DNA from: Piscinibacter sp943370595
GTDB taxonomy: Bacteria > Pseudomonadota > Gammaproteobacteria > Burkholderiales > Burkholderiaceae_C
Assembly (NCBI GenBank): GCA_943370595.1
Contig: CALRRO020000001.1
Span: 620,001-684,000, forward strand
Reading direction: 5' to 3'
Length of the DNA stretch: 64,000 bases
Part shown: positions 15,905-23,691 of the stretch, one piece after another
How the letters are laid out: each line of letters begins with the position of its first letter
Position numbering within the stretch: position 1 is the stretch's first letter
The notes under the pieces: generated by a model
What the model was told of the DNA's origin: nothing
Databases searched by the model: none
Seen by the model: only the letters and a program-made list of their open reading frames with translations
Translations under genes and position numbers: made by a program

Positions 15905-17595
15905 GCCTCACTCCCGGTGAAGCATTCCGCCGGCAGCAGCCGCCCACCGTTGCAGCAGCTGCACAACTCATCGCGCGTGATCGCCACGTTGTCGAAGTTG
16001 ATCGACGCGTGATCCTTCCAGTGCTTGCGCAGGGTCTTCTCGATCGCGCTGTCGTAGCCGGGCTCGATGAAGTGGGTGCCGCCCACCGGCGTGGCGGTGA
16101 GCGTGCCGCTGCGGGCCACCAGTGAACCATCCTTGAACACCCAGTCGGGCGTGCGGAACATCGCCTCGCGGTCGGCCTGCTCGCGGTAGATCGCGATGTC
16201 GGCCGCGGCGCCCTCGCCCAGGTGCCCGCGGTCGCTCAGGCCGAGCAGCTTCGCCGGGCCGGAACGTGTCATCACCGCGATCTCGTCCAGCGTCAGCTCG
16301 CGGGTGATGGACTTCAGCGCGCAGTTCGCGACCACGTCCGGGTGCAGCTTCGCCAACTGCTCTTCGCGGAAGCTGCGGTCCATCAGCAGGCGGATCAGGT
16401 GCGGGTAGCTGGTGAACGGGCCGCCGTTGGGATGGTCGGTGGTGAGCACCACCTGCCAGGGGTTGTTCACGAGCAGGAAGATCTCCAGCCCGATCACCCA
16501 CTGCAGCGCGTTAACGTAGCTTTGCTCGCGGTAGCGGAACGGCACCACACCGCAGCCGGCCATCAGCTCGATGTCGGCGCCGACCCATTTGCGTGGGTTG
16601 GCCAGGTCCGACTGTGCGTACTGGCGCATCGTGTCGCCGCTGGCGGTGACGGTCTGGCCGAACATGATCTGGCCGATGTCGATGCTGATCTGCGGGTTGG
16701 CGTTGACCGCCTCGGCCAGCTGCAGCGCGGCCGACGAGAACTTCTTCGGCCCCTCGGTGCCGTAGGCGTGGAACTGGATGTGCGTCAGGTGCGCCGGCAG
16801 GCCCTCGAGCGCGGCGATGGTCTCCAGCGTCGAGCGGATGTTGCCGGCCACGCCGAGGTTGCTGCCGTGGATGTGCAGCGGGTGCGGCACGCCGAGTTCC
16901 CTCAGCGCGCGCGCCAGCGTGTGCACCACCTGGCGCGGCGTGACCTGCCAGCGCACGTGCGGCTCGTCGACGTCGAGCTTGCGCTGGTTGAACTTGAAGG
17001 CCGAGATGCCGCCCGGATTCACCACCTTCACGCCCATCGCCTTGGACGCGTTGATGGTCCAGGCGGTGTAGTCGCGGATCTGCGCGAAGTTCTTCTGCTC
17101 CGGCCCGCCCTGGGCCAGCAGTTCGAGGAACAGCTCGTCGCTGCCGAGCATCACGTAGGCGCCGTGGTCGAGCACCGGCACGTCGCCCATCTCCATGTGG
17201 GCGTGGCGGGCGTTGCTCGGCACCATGGCCGGCTCGAAGGCCGCGGTATAGCCCATCTCGACGTATCGGTAGCCGGTGGCCAGCGTGCCCGGCGCGCAGT
17301 TGCCGCAGGAGGCCAGCTCGAGCAGGTTGTCGGGCAAGGCGATCGGGTTGCCGCCGTCGCGGTGGTCTTCCGCCATCAGCATGCGGGCCAGGTTGACCTT
17401 GCCACCGCCGATGTGGGTGTGCATGTCGATGCCGCCGGCCATCACCACGCAGCCGCTGGCGTCGAGGGTGTCGTCGTAGTGTTCGCCCGCGATCGGCACG
17501 GCGATGCGGCCGTCGCGAATGACCAGGTCGCGCACGGCATCGATGCGGTTGGCCGGGTCGACCAGCCGGCCGCCACGGATCAGGATGGCGCTCAT
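15901..17595 (-). CDS. fhcA: FhcA, formylmethanofuran hydrolase subunit A
   Basis: A 564-residue amidohydrolase-fold subunit (FwdA/FmdA homologue). The metal-binding motif GIDMHTHIGGGKVN lies near residues 54-67, with further ligand regions in PHPLHIHGSNLG (near 220) and LTTDHPNGGPF (near 385). This subunit hydrolyses formyl-methylofuran to formate, the last step of the H4MPT pathway. The start at 17595 overlaps the fhcB stop (ATGA); upstream in-frame codons belong to the fhcB region. C-terminal cysteines (ELCSCC) are present. Confidence 0.95.
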   Translation of the reverse strand: MSAILIRGGRLVDPANRIDAVRDLVIRDGRIAVPIAGEHYDDTLDASGCVVMAGGIDMHTHIGGGKVNLARMLMAEDHRDGGNPIALPDNLLELASCGNCAPGTLATGYRYVEMGYTAAFEPAMVPSNARHAHMEMGDVPVLDHGAYVMLGSDELFLELLAQGGPEQKNFAQIRDYTAWTINASKAMGVKVVNPGGISAFKFNQRKLDVDEPHVRWQVTPRQVVHTLARALRELGVPHPLHIHGSNLGVAGNIRSTLETIAALEGLPAHLTHIQFHAYGTEGPKKFSSAALQLAEAVNANPQISIDIGQIMFGQTVTASGDTMRQYAQSDLANPRKWVGADIELMAGCGVVPFRYREQSYVNALQWVIGLEIFLLVNNPWQVVLTTDHPNGGPFTSYPHLIRLLMDRSFREEQLAKLHPDVVANCALKSITRELTLDEIAVMTRSGPAKLLGLSDRGHLGEGAAADIAIYREQADREAMFRTPDWVFKDGSLVARSGTLTATPVGGTHFIEPGYDSAIEKTLRKHWKDHASINFDNVAITRDELCSCCNGGRLLPAECFTGSEA

Positions 17596-18869
17596 GCGGC
17601 GCTCCTGGCAGGCAGCGCCTGCAGCAGGCGCCGGGCCACCTCGGCCACCGTCGGCAGCCCGTCGCTGCGCACCGCATGCAGTGGCATCAGCACGGTGCCA
17701 TCGGTGCGGAACACATGGCCGGCGCTGCCGATGCCCGGCGTGCTCACCGGGATGAACACGGTGCCCGGCTTCGTGCAACGCGCGGCCAGTGCAGGATGGC
17801 CGAGCACGACGGTGGGCAGCGTCGTGTCGGGCGGCGACGACTCGGCATCGAAGCTCGCCACCCACAGCAGCGCGTCGACCGCGCCCTGCGCCAGCAGGCG
17901 CGTGGTGCCGAAGCGCAGCGGCTCATGCTCCAGCCCGCGCGGCCCGGCACGCGAGCGCATGGGTACACCGGACAGCCAGGCGAACACCTGGTTCGCCGTG
18001 GCCACACCGTTGCCGCCGCCGATCCACAGCGCCGCGGCGCGTGTCTTGCGATTGAGCTCGCCGACGATGCGGTGCATCACCTCGACGATCAGCGCACCCT
18101 GCGCCGGCAGGCGAAGCGGCGCACCGACGAGTACCGCGTAGCGCGCAGCATGCAGCCGCTCGGCCAGCGCGCGCAGCGCCGCGGGCACGGACGCCGAAGC
18201 CATCGCCGGGCGGCGGGCCACCAGTGCATCGAGCAGCGAGGCGGTGTCGAACAGGTCGTCTTGCAGCGCGATGGTCTCGGTGCTGACGCCCGCCCCGGCC
18301 CAGCGGGCCAGCGTGGCCTCGTCACCTGCTTCGGGACCGATCACGACGACATGGCGCTGGGCCACCTGCGCATCGCCAATCCCCAGCCGCTCGCCGATCA
18401 GCGGCGCGATGGCCATCGGCAGGCCGCCGACGAAGACGATCAGATCGGCACGCGTGCGCACCTCGGCCAGCGTGGTGGTGAACTGGCCGCGGTCCTGCAG
18501 CGCGCGCAGGCCGTGCATCAGCGCATCGCTGCCGGCGCTGTCGACAATCGCGCCTGTGGCGCAGGCCAGCGGGTAGAGGGCGCGCGCGCCCGCCACGTCG
18601 GCGCCCAGCCCGGCAAACAGTGGTTGCCGGCTCGCCGCGAGTCGAGTTGAGGCAGCGGCAACCGCCGCGTCCAGGCTCGCGGGCTGACCGTCGATGCTCG
18701 GTTCGCCCCTGCCGGGCGCGCAGGTTGCGAGTCCCTTGGCGGCTCGCTCGCAGTTGCTGCCTTGCAGCATCAGGCCACCGTCGGCGGCGACCCGCACACC
18801 GAGGTGGTCGCAGGCCAGGGGACAGAAAGGGCAGGTCCAGGTGACGGGGCCCGCGGGAGACGTGGTCAT
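17592..18869 (-). CDS. fhcB: FhcB, formylmethanofuran dehydrogenase subunit B homologue
   Basis: A 425-residue relative of archaeal FwdB/FmdB, the Mo/W-pterin subunit. It retains an N-terminal cysteine motif (WTCPFCPLACDHLG) and molybdopterin-oxidoreductase-like segments (GLGADVAGARALYPL, LIVFVGGLPMAI), but it is not expected to perform CO2 reduction in aerobic methylotrophs, where Fhc acts as a hydrolase. Start chosen at ATG 18869, preceded by AAGG. First gene of fhcBADC-fae2-pabBC-HAD; the 198-bp region upstream should hold the operon promoter and contains a palindrome at 18951. Confidence 0.92.
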   Translation of the reverse strand: MTTSPAGPVTWTCPFCPLACDHLGVRVAADGGLMLQGSNCERAAKGLATCAPGRGEPSIDGQPASLDAAVAAASTRLAASRQPLFAGLGADVAGARALYPLACATGAIVDSAGSDALMHGLRALQDRGQFTTTLAEVRTRADLIVFVGGLPMAIAPLIGERLGIGDAQVAQRHVVVIGPEAGDEATLARWAGAGVSTETIALQDDLFDTASLLDALVARRPAMASASVPAALRALAERLHAARYAVLVGAPLRLPAQGALIVEVMHRIVGELNRKTRAAALWIGGGNGVATANQVFAWLSGVPMRSRAGPRGLEHEPLRFGTTRLLAQGAVDALLWVASFDAESSPPDTTLPTVVLGHPALAARCTKPGTVFIPVSTPGIGSAGHVFRTDGTVLMPLHAVRSDGLPTVAEVARRLLQALPARSAA

Positions 18870-18950
18870 GAATGAGCCTTCACGCAAGCGATGTGCCACT
18901 GGCCACACCGGGCCGGGAGGTCGCGCGCCACGCAGCGCCAGGCCAAAACT

Positions 18951-18965
18951 GCCACACAGTGTGGC
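18951..18965. promoter_or_regulatory. Palindrome upstream of fhcB (possible operator)
   Basis: GCCACAC-A-GTGTGGC is a perfect 7-bp inverted repeat 82 bp upstream of the fhcB start codon, in the gap between the HisA-like gene and fhcB. Its position suits a regulator of the fhc operon. No second copy was noticed elsewhere in the window and no cognate regulator is known. Confidence 0.4.
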
Positions 18966-19067
18966 GAAACCGGCGGCTGGCCCCGCTCCACACCCCCTTG
19001 GCAGCGGTGGCACGAATCATGATGGCATTGATTCCATGGAGCGAGCGGAGAACAGGGGGAGACCAGC

Positions 19068-19769
19068 TCAGCGGCGCACCGGCGGCAGCCGGCCGTCGTG
19101 CAGCGCGCTGGCCACCAGCCAGGCCCAGGCGCCCGCTTCGCGCGCAGCGTCGAGGTCGGCGGCATGGCGGATGCCGCCCGCGCCGATCAGCCGGGTGCCC
19201 GGCGAACGTGCCTGCACTTCGCGCAGCGTGGCAAGGTCGGGGCCGGCATCCGCGCCGACACGCTCGAGCGTCATCACGATCACGCGGCCAGGCCAGGCCT
19301 GTGGTGCGTCCCAGCAGCCGGCCGGGTCGAGGCGCCGGCCGTCGCGCCGGTCGAGCGAGAGCACGCCGGATGCACGCTCGGGGAAGCACTGCGCCAGGTC
19401 GTCGCGCGAGCGCAGCGACTCGCTGGCGAAGATGGGCACGATGCGCTCGGCGCCGTCGCCCACCTGCTCGCGCAGCCGCTGCGCACCCAGCGCATCGGCA
19501 AAGCCGGCATCGACCCAGAACTCGAGTTCGGGCATCGCCTGCAGGATGCGGCCGATCACCGCGGCCTGGGCCGGCCCGCCGGTCAGCGCGTCGAGGTCGG
19601 CGGCGTACAGCCGTGTCGAATCACAATGCGCGCACAGCGCGCGCGCGACCATCACCGGGTCGCTGCCCTCGCACAGCGCGGAGACGATCGGCTTGTACGA
19701 GGCACGGTCACCGCGCACGGCGCGCACCACCTGGCCGCGCATCAGGTCGATCACGGGGATGAGGATCAT
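19068..19769 (-). CDS. HisA-like (COG1411-type) TIM-barrel protein
   Basis: A 233-residue TIM-barrel protein resembling the histidine enzyme HisA: IPVIDLMRGQVVRAVRGDR at the N-terminus, LYAADLDALTGG after strand 2 and LIGAGGIRHAADL near the C-terminus. It is not expected to be the histidine isomerase, because no his genes are nearby and this subgroup recurs in archaea and in methylotrophs with H4MPT genes. A role in methylofuran or methanopterin synthesis is inferred from context only. Its start is only 27 bp from the divergent MfnD-like gene. Start set at ATG 19769, which gives the canonical N-terminus. Confidence 0.82.
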   Translation of the reverse strand: MILIPVIDLMRGQVVRAVRGDRASYKPIVSALCEGSDPVMVARALCAHCDSTRLYAADLDALTGGPAQAAVIGRILQAMPELEFWVDAGFADALGAQRLREQVGDGAERIVPIFASESLRSRDDLAQCFPERASGVLSLDRRDGRRLDPAGCWDAPQAWPGRVIVMTLERVGADAGPDLATLREVQARSPGTRLIGAGGIRHAADLDAAREAGAWAWLVASALHDGRLPPVRR

Positions 19770-19796
19770 GGTCTTGGCAGCGGGGCGGGCGGGGCG

Positions 19797-20747
19797 ATGA
19801 TGCAGGTCTTCGTCTACGAGTATCTGAGCGGCGGCGGGCTGGTCGACGGCGATCCGGCGGCCACCGCGGTGCTGATGCCGCAGGGGCTGGCGATGCGCGA
19901 CGCGCTGGTCGCCGACCTGCTGGCCAGCGGCGATTGTGACGTGACCGCGGCCACCTGCGTGCGTGCCGGTGCGCTGCCGGCCGGCGCGTCCGAGGCCGTC
20001 GCCCGCGACGGCGAAACACCCGAAGACTTTGCAGCCCGCCTGGCCGCCGAGCACGACGCGGCCTGGGTCATCGCACCCGAGACCAGTGGCTGCCTGGCCG
20101 CCTTCGAACGTGCCATCGGCTCGCCGCGCTGGCTGGGCTGCGATGCGCGCAGCATCGCGATCGGCTCCAGCAAGTCGGCCACGCTGCGCCACCTGGCGGC
20201 ACACGATCTGCCCACGCCGTGGACGCACGAGGCGCTGGCCACGCGCTGGGTGGTCAAGCCGGACGACGGCGCCGGCAGCGTCGACACGCGGGTGCATCGT
20301 GATCGCGGCGCCGCCGAGGCCGACCTGGCGCAGCGCCACGCCCGAGGCGAGAGCGCCTGCCTCGAGCCCTGGGTGGACGGCGAGGCGCTGAGCATCTCGC
20401 TGCTGTGCGAACTCGGCCAGGCCGAACTGCTGTGCGTGAACCGGCAGCGCATTGCCACCGGGGCCGATGGCTCGCTGCACTACGGCGGCGTGGCGATCGA
20501 CGTCTGGCCGCGTCGCGAGCCGCGCCGCCGCGCGCTGGTCTCGCTGGCGTCGCGGGTGGCTGCCGCGCTGCCCGGGCTGCGCGGCTTCGTCGGCATCGAC
20601 CTGGTCTGGCATGCGGCGCACGGCCCGGTGCTCATCGAGATCAACCCGCGGCTGACCTGTGCCTACGTCGGCCTGTCGCAACGCCTGGGCCGCAACCTCG
20701 CCGCCGAGGTGCTGGGCCTGCAGCGGCTGGAGCGCATCGATGCCTGA
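19797..20747 (+). CDS. mfnD: ATP-grasp ligase, MfnD-like (tyramine-glutamate ligase family)
   Basis: A 316-residue ATP-grasp protein (MQVFVYEYLSGGGL at the start; PDDGAGSVDT nucleotide loop; FVGIDLVWHAAHGPVLIEIN and PRLTCAYVGL metal-binding end). Related archaeal proteins join glutamate to tyramine in methanofuran synthesis. Methylofuran also carries a tyramine/tyrosine-polyglutamate chain, so a similar job is likely. Starts at ATG-ATG 19797/19800 with weak Shine-Dalgarno (GGGG). Overlaps the next gene by 8 bp. The three-gene plus-strand set mfnD-F-E is bordered by the divergent HisA-like gene and the convergent mfnB. Confidence 0.8.
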   Translation: MMQVFVYEYLSGGGLVDGDPAATAVLMPQGLAMRDALVADLLASGDCDVTAATCVRAGALPAGASEAVARDGETPEDFAARLAAEHDAAWVIAPETSGCLAAFERAIGSPRWLGCDARSIAIGSSKSATLRHLAAHDLPTPWTHEALATRWVVKPDDGAGSVDTRVHRDRGAAEADLAQRHARGESACLEPWVDGEALSISLLCELGQAELLCVNRQRIATGADGSLHYGGVAIDVWPRREPRRRALVSLASRVAAALPGLRGFVGIDLVWHAAHGPVLIEINPRLTCAYVGLSQRLGRNLAAEVLGLQRLERIDA

Positions 20748-21822
20748 ACGTGGCGTGATCGGCTGGGACATCGGCGGCGCGCACGTCAAGGCCGCCGTCT
20801 GGCGCGACGGCGCGGTGGTCGATGCGGCACAGTGGCCCTGCCCGCTGTGGCAGGGCCTGGACCGGCTCGAGGCCGTGCTCGCCCAGGCGCGCGCCCGCTG
20901 GCCCGCGCTCGACGCGCAGTCGCATGCCGTGACCATGACCGGCGAGATGGTCGACCTGTTCGCGCACCGCGAGGACGGCGTGCAGCGCATCGCCGCGCTG
21001 CTGGACGGTGCGCTGCCCTCGCCGCGCTTCTTCGCCGGCGATGCAGCCTGGCCGACGGCCCGCGAGGCCGGCGCGCTGTGGGAGCGCATCGCCTCGGCCA
21101 ACTGGTTGGCCACGGCGCAGCATGCGGCGCAGGCGCTGCCGCAGCGCGAGGGACTGTTGGTCGACATCGGCAGCACGACCACCGACCTGATCGCCTTCCG
21201 CCGCGGCCGCGTGATCACCGCCAGCCGCAGCGATGCGCAGCGCCTGCAAACCGGTGAGCTGGTCTACCACGGCGTGGTGCGCACGCCGCTGTGTGCGCTG
21301 GCGCGGCGCATCGACTGGAAGGGCGCGCAGCTCAACGTGATGAACGAGTTCTTTGCCACCACCGCCGACGTCTACCGCCTGCTCGGCGAACTCGACCCGG
21401 CCCACGACCAGCACCCGAGCGCCGACAACGCCAGCAAGGAAGCACGCCCCACCCGCGCACGGCTGGCCCGCATGATCGGCCTGGACGAGCGCGACGGCAG
21501 CGCCGCGCAATGGCATGACTTCGCGCTCGCCTGGCGCGGTGCACAGCTCGCCGAGCTGCGTGGCCAGCTCGACCGCGTCTGCGCGCTGCACGACCTGGCT
21601 GGCGATGCGACGCTGGTCGCGGCCGGCTGCGGCGCCTTTCTCACCCCCGATCTGCTGCGCCCGGGCTGGTCGCTGGCGAGCTATGAGCGCGACGTCGCAC
21701 GGGTGGCGCCGGCGGCCGGGGCCGATGTGTCGGCGTGGGTCCAGGTGGGGGCTCCGGCGGTGGCCGTGGCCTCGCTCTATGCGGCAGGTCGTGCGCAGCT
21801 TCAAGCGGAGGAGCGTGCCTGA
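20740..21822 (+). CDS. mfnF: H4MPT-linked C1 pathway protein, MfnF-like
   Basis: A 360-residue member of the hydantoinase/oxoprolinase superfamily, equivalent to archaeal MfnF, which condenses aminomethylfuran pyrophosphate with the glutamyl-tyramine unit. ASKHA-type phosphate loops are visible: GWDIGGAHVKAAV at residues 8-20 and VDIGSTTTDLIAF near 141-153; a VMTMTGEMVDLF-like segment (AVTMTGEMVDLF) is also typical. It overlaps the upstream ATP-grasp by 8 bp and its stop shares a base with the start of the kinase that follows. Confidence 0.85.
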   Translation: MPERGVIGWDIGGAHVKAAVWRDGAVVDAAQWPCPLWQGLDRLEAVLAQARARWPALDAQSHAVTMTGEMVDLFAHREDGVQRIAALLDGALPSPRFFAGDAAWPTAREAGALWERIASANWLATAQHAAQALPQREGLLVDIGSTTTDLIAFRRGRVITASRSDAQRLQTGELVYHGVVRTPLCALARRIDWKGAQLNVMNEFFATTADVYRLLGELDPAHDQHPSADNASKEARPTRARLARMIGLDERDGSAAQWHDFALAWRGAQLAELRGQLDRVCALHDLAGDATLVAAGCGAFLTPDLLRPGWSLASYERDVARVAPAAGADVSAWVQVGAPAVAVASLYAAGRAQLQAEERA

Positions 21823-22421
21823 TGTGGGTCGTGAAGATCGGCGGCAGCCTGAATGGGGACCCGCTGCTGCCGCAATGGCTGGAGCTGCTGGCGCAGCTCG
21901 GCGGCGGCCGGGTCACGCTGGTGTGCGGCGGCGGTGGCTTTGCCGACGAGGTGCGGCGTGCGCAGTCGCAGTGGCAGTTCGACGACCTGGCCGCCCACAA
22001 CATGGCCGTGCTGGCGATGGCGCAAACGGCCTACATGGCCCACGCGCTGCAGCCCACGCTGCGACTGGCACGCGACAAGACCGAACTGCACCAGGTGCTG
22101 CATGCCGGTCACACCGCGCTGTGGCTGCCCTACGACTGGCTGCGCGAGCATTCCGGCCCCGACACGAACTGGAACAACAGCGGCGACAGCATCGCGCTCG
22201 ACCTGGCGCGCCGCCTCAATGCCGAGCGCATGGTGGTGGTGAAGTCCTGCCCGATCGACCCCACGGCAGCACTGCCCGAGCTCGTCTCATCGGGCGTGCT
22301 CGACGGCCGCTTCGCGAAACTCGCCGCCGGCGCCAGCTTCCCGATCGACGTGATTCAGCGCGCCGAACTGGCGCGCATGCGCTCGCTGCTGCTGGGCGAA
22401 ATGCGGCTGAACGACGCCTGA
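21822..22421 (+). CDS. mfnE: Amino acid kinase family protein, MfnE-like
   Basis: A 199-residue protein of the amino acid kinase fold (MWVVKIGGSLNGDPLLPQW; LVCGGGGFADEVR; NNSGDSIALDLARRL). Archaeal MfnE phosphorylates aminomethylfuran phosphate to the pyrophosphate used by MfnF, and the gene is directly after the mfnF homologue. Start ATG 21822 keeps the nucleotide-binding KIGGS at the N-terminus. Its last 67 bp overlap the 3' end of the convergent mfnB gene. Confidence 0.82.
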   Translation: MWVVKIGGSLNGDPLLPQWLELLAQLGGGRVTLVCGGGGFADEVRRAQSQWQFDDLAAHNMAVLAMAQTAYMAHALQPTLRLARDKTELHQVLHAGHTALWLPYDWLREHSGPDTNWNNSGDSIALDLARRLNAERMVVVKSCPIDPTAALPELVSSGVLDGRFAKLAAGASFPIDVIQRAELARMRSLLLGEMRLNDA

Positions 22422-23116
22422 GCCGACTGCATCGCGGCGACCAGTTCGCGCAGGCAATCGGCATCCAGCGCGTCGCTGCGTTCGCCGCGGCACACCGCGC
22501 TGCGAAAGCCGGCGAAGTCGGGCGCCAGCGCGACGATGCGGTCGGCGTCGGCCCGGCGCATCGCGCCGGCGATGCCGACCATCGTGCCGGCCTCGCGCGC
22601 CATGTCGACAAAGCCTGCGATGTCCGCCAGAGGCAGCAGGTCGAACAGCGAGCCGGCGCGCTTGTCGGCGGTGTCGACCATCACGCCGGGAAACCGCAGC
22701 GACAGTGCCAATGCAACCGCGCGTTCGTCGAGCCCGCGGTCGGCGATGAACACTGGCACCAGCGGCCGGCCGCAGGCGGCCAGCGCGCGCAGCACCGCAC
22801 CGGCTGCCGGCGCGCGCTCGATGCCGACCTTGACGTAGTCGACGCCGCAGGCACCGACCGCCTCGACACGCGCGAGGATGGTGTCGAGCGCGTGCATGGG
22901 CACGTCGCCGATGGTCGCGCTGATCGGCAGTGACGAGTTGGACGCACGCAATGCGGCGACGATCTCGCCGATGGTCGGAACAGGCAGGCCACCGAGCGCG
23001 CCCTGCCCCGGCTCCTTCAGGTCGACGAAGTCGGCACCGCCCTCGGCCACCAGCCGCGCCTCGGCCACGCTGCGAACACTGACCAGCAGCCGCACGGGTG
23101 ACGTGGTCGTGCTCAT
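22355..23116 (-). CDS. mfnB: MfnB, (5-formylfuran-3-yl)methyl phosphate synthase
   Basis: A 253-residue TIM-barrel enzyme (DUF556/MfnB family) that condenses two glyceraldehyde-3-phosphates to make the furan of methanofuran. Family segments are LLVSVRSVAEARLVAEGGAD, FVDLKEPGQGALGG, ISATIGDVP, DYVKVGIE and MVDTADKRAGSLFDL, with catalytic lysines in DLKEP and VKVG. It is about 18 residues longer than the archaeal enzyme; the serine-rich tail (SRISPSSSERMRASSAR) runs antisense through the last codons of mfnE. The start overlaps the DUF447 stop by four bases. Confidence 0.9.
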   Translation of the reverse strand: MSTTTSPVRLLVSVRSVAEARLVAEGGADFVDLKEPGQGALGGLPVPTIGEIVAALRASNSSLPISATIGDVPMHALDTILARVEAVGACGVDYVKVGIERAPAAGAVLRALAACGRPLVPVFIADRGLDERAVALALSLRFPGVMVDTADKRAGSLFDLLPLADIAGFVDMAREAGTMVGIAGAMRRADADRIVALAPDFAGFRSAVCRGERSDALDADCLRELVAAMQSAQASFSRISPSSSERMRASSAR

Positions 23117-23688
23117 CGCGCGCCAGCCTTCTCGCGGTGCGCCGCGATCGCCTGCTGCAGCCAGCCCCAGGCCTCGTGCTCGCCCGGGCCGGCGGTCTTG
23201 TCGATGGCGATCTGCAGGTAGGCCATCTCGCTGGCGATCTTCGCGTCGTCGAGCATGTGCAGGCGGCTGACCAGCACGGCGCCCTCCACCACTGCTGCCT
23301 GCGCGCGGTTCAGCCCGACGAAAGGCGCGTGGCCGGCCTCGTGCACACGCGCCATGCGCAGCACCGGGCGCTGCCCATCGTCTAGCAGTTCATCCAGTCG
23401 CAGCTCGACATGGTTCAGCGCGCAGGCCAGGCGTTGACCGCGGACGCGCTCGGCCGGCACCAGCGGCCAGGCGCGGCGTCCGGTCACACAACCGGCGAAC
23501 ACCCGCGTGTCGGTGATCAGGTTGAGCACCGCATGCTGCGTGGCCAGGATGTTGGCCAGCGTGGTCGACGGCTTGAACGGCATCAGCAGCACGCGGCCGG
23601 CCTGGTAGCGCACGCCCATCGGCGCGATGTGCGCCACGCCCTCGGAGGACAACGTGGTCACCACGGTTTCGAAGATCTGGTCGTTCAT
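23113..23688 (-). CDS. DUF447-family protein (flavin-reductase-like fold)
   Basis: A 191-residue protein with the DUF447 signature: an N-terminal FETVVTTLSSEGVAHIAPMG, then LVSRLHMLD and a C-terminal helix-rich part. The split-barrel look suggests flavin binding, but no enzyme activity is known for the family. It is found in methanogens and in methylotrophs with H4MPT genes, and here it lies between the DHPS-like gene (three bases upstream) and mfnB (overlap), so a role in cofactor synthesis is likely but unproven. Confidence 0.85.
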   Translation of the reverse strand: MNDQIFETVVTTLSSEGVAHIAPMGVRYQAGRVLLMPFKPSTTLANILATQHAVLNLITDTRVFAGCVTGRRAWPLVPAERVRGQRLACALNHVELRLDELLDDGQRPVLRMARVHEAGHAPFVGLNRAQAAVVEGAVLVSRLHMLDDAKIASEMAYLQIAIDKTAGPGEHEAWGWLQQAIAAHREKAGAR

Positions 23689-23691
23689 GGG

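Noticed and set aside
18996..19050. A second sigma-54 promoter (TGGCACGAATCATGATGG)
   Set aside because: The -24 half is good, but no GC/TTGC element follows at the right distance, and it points into the HisA-like gene's 3' end on the wrong strand for fhcB.
19068..19769. HisA of histidine biosynthesis
   Set aside because: No his genes nearby and the subgroup belongs with H4MPT loci; left as HisA-like of unknown role.
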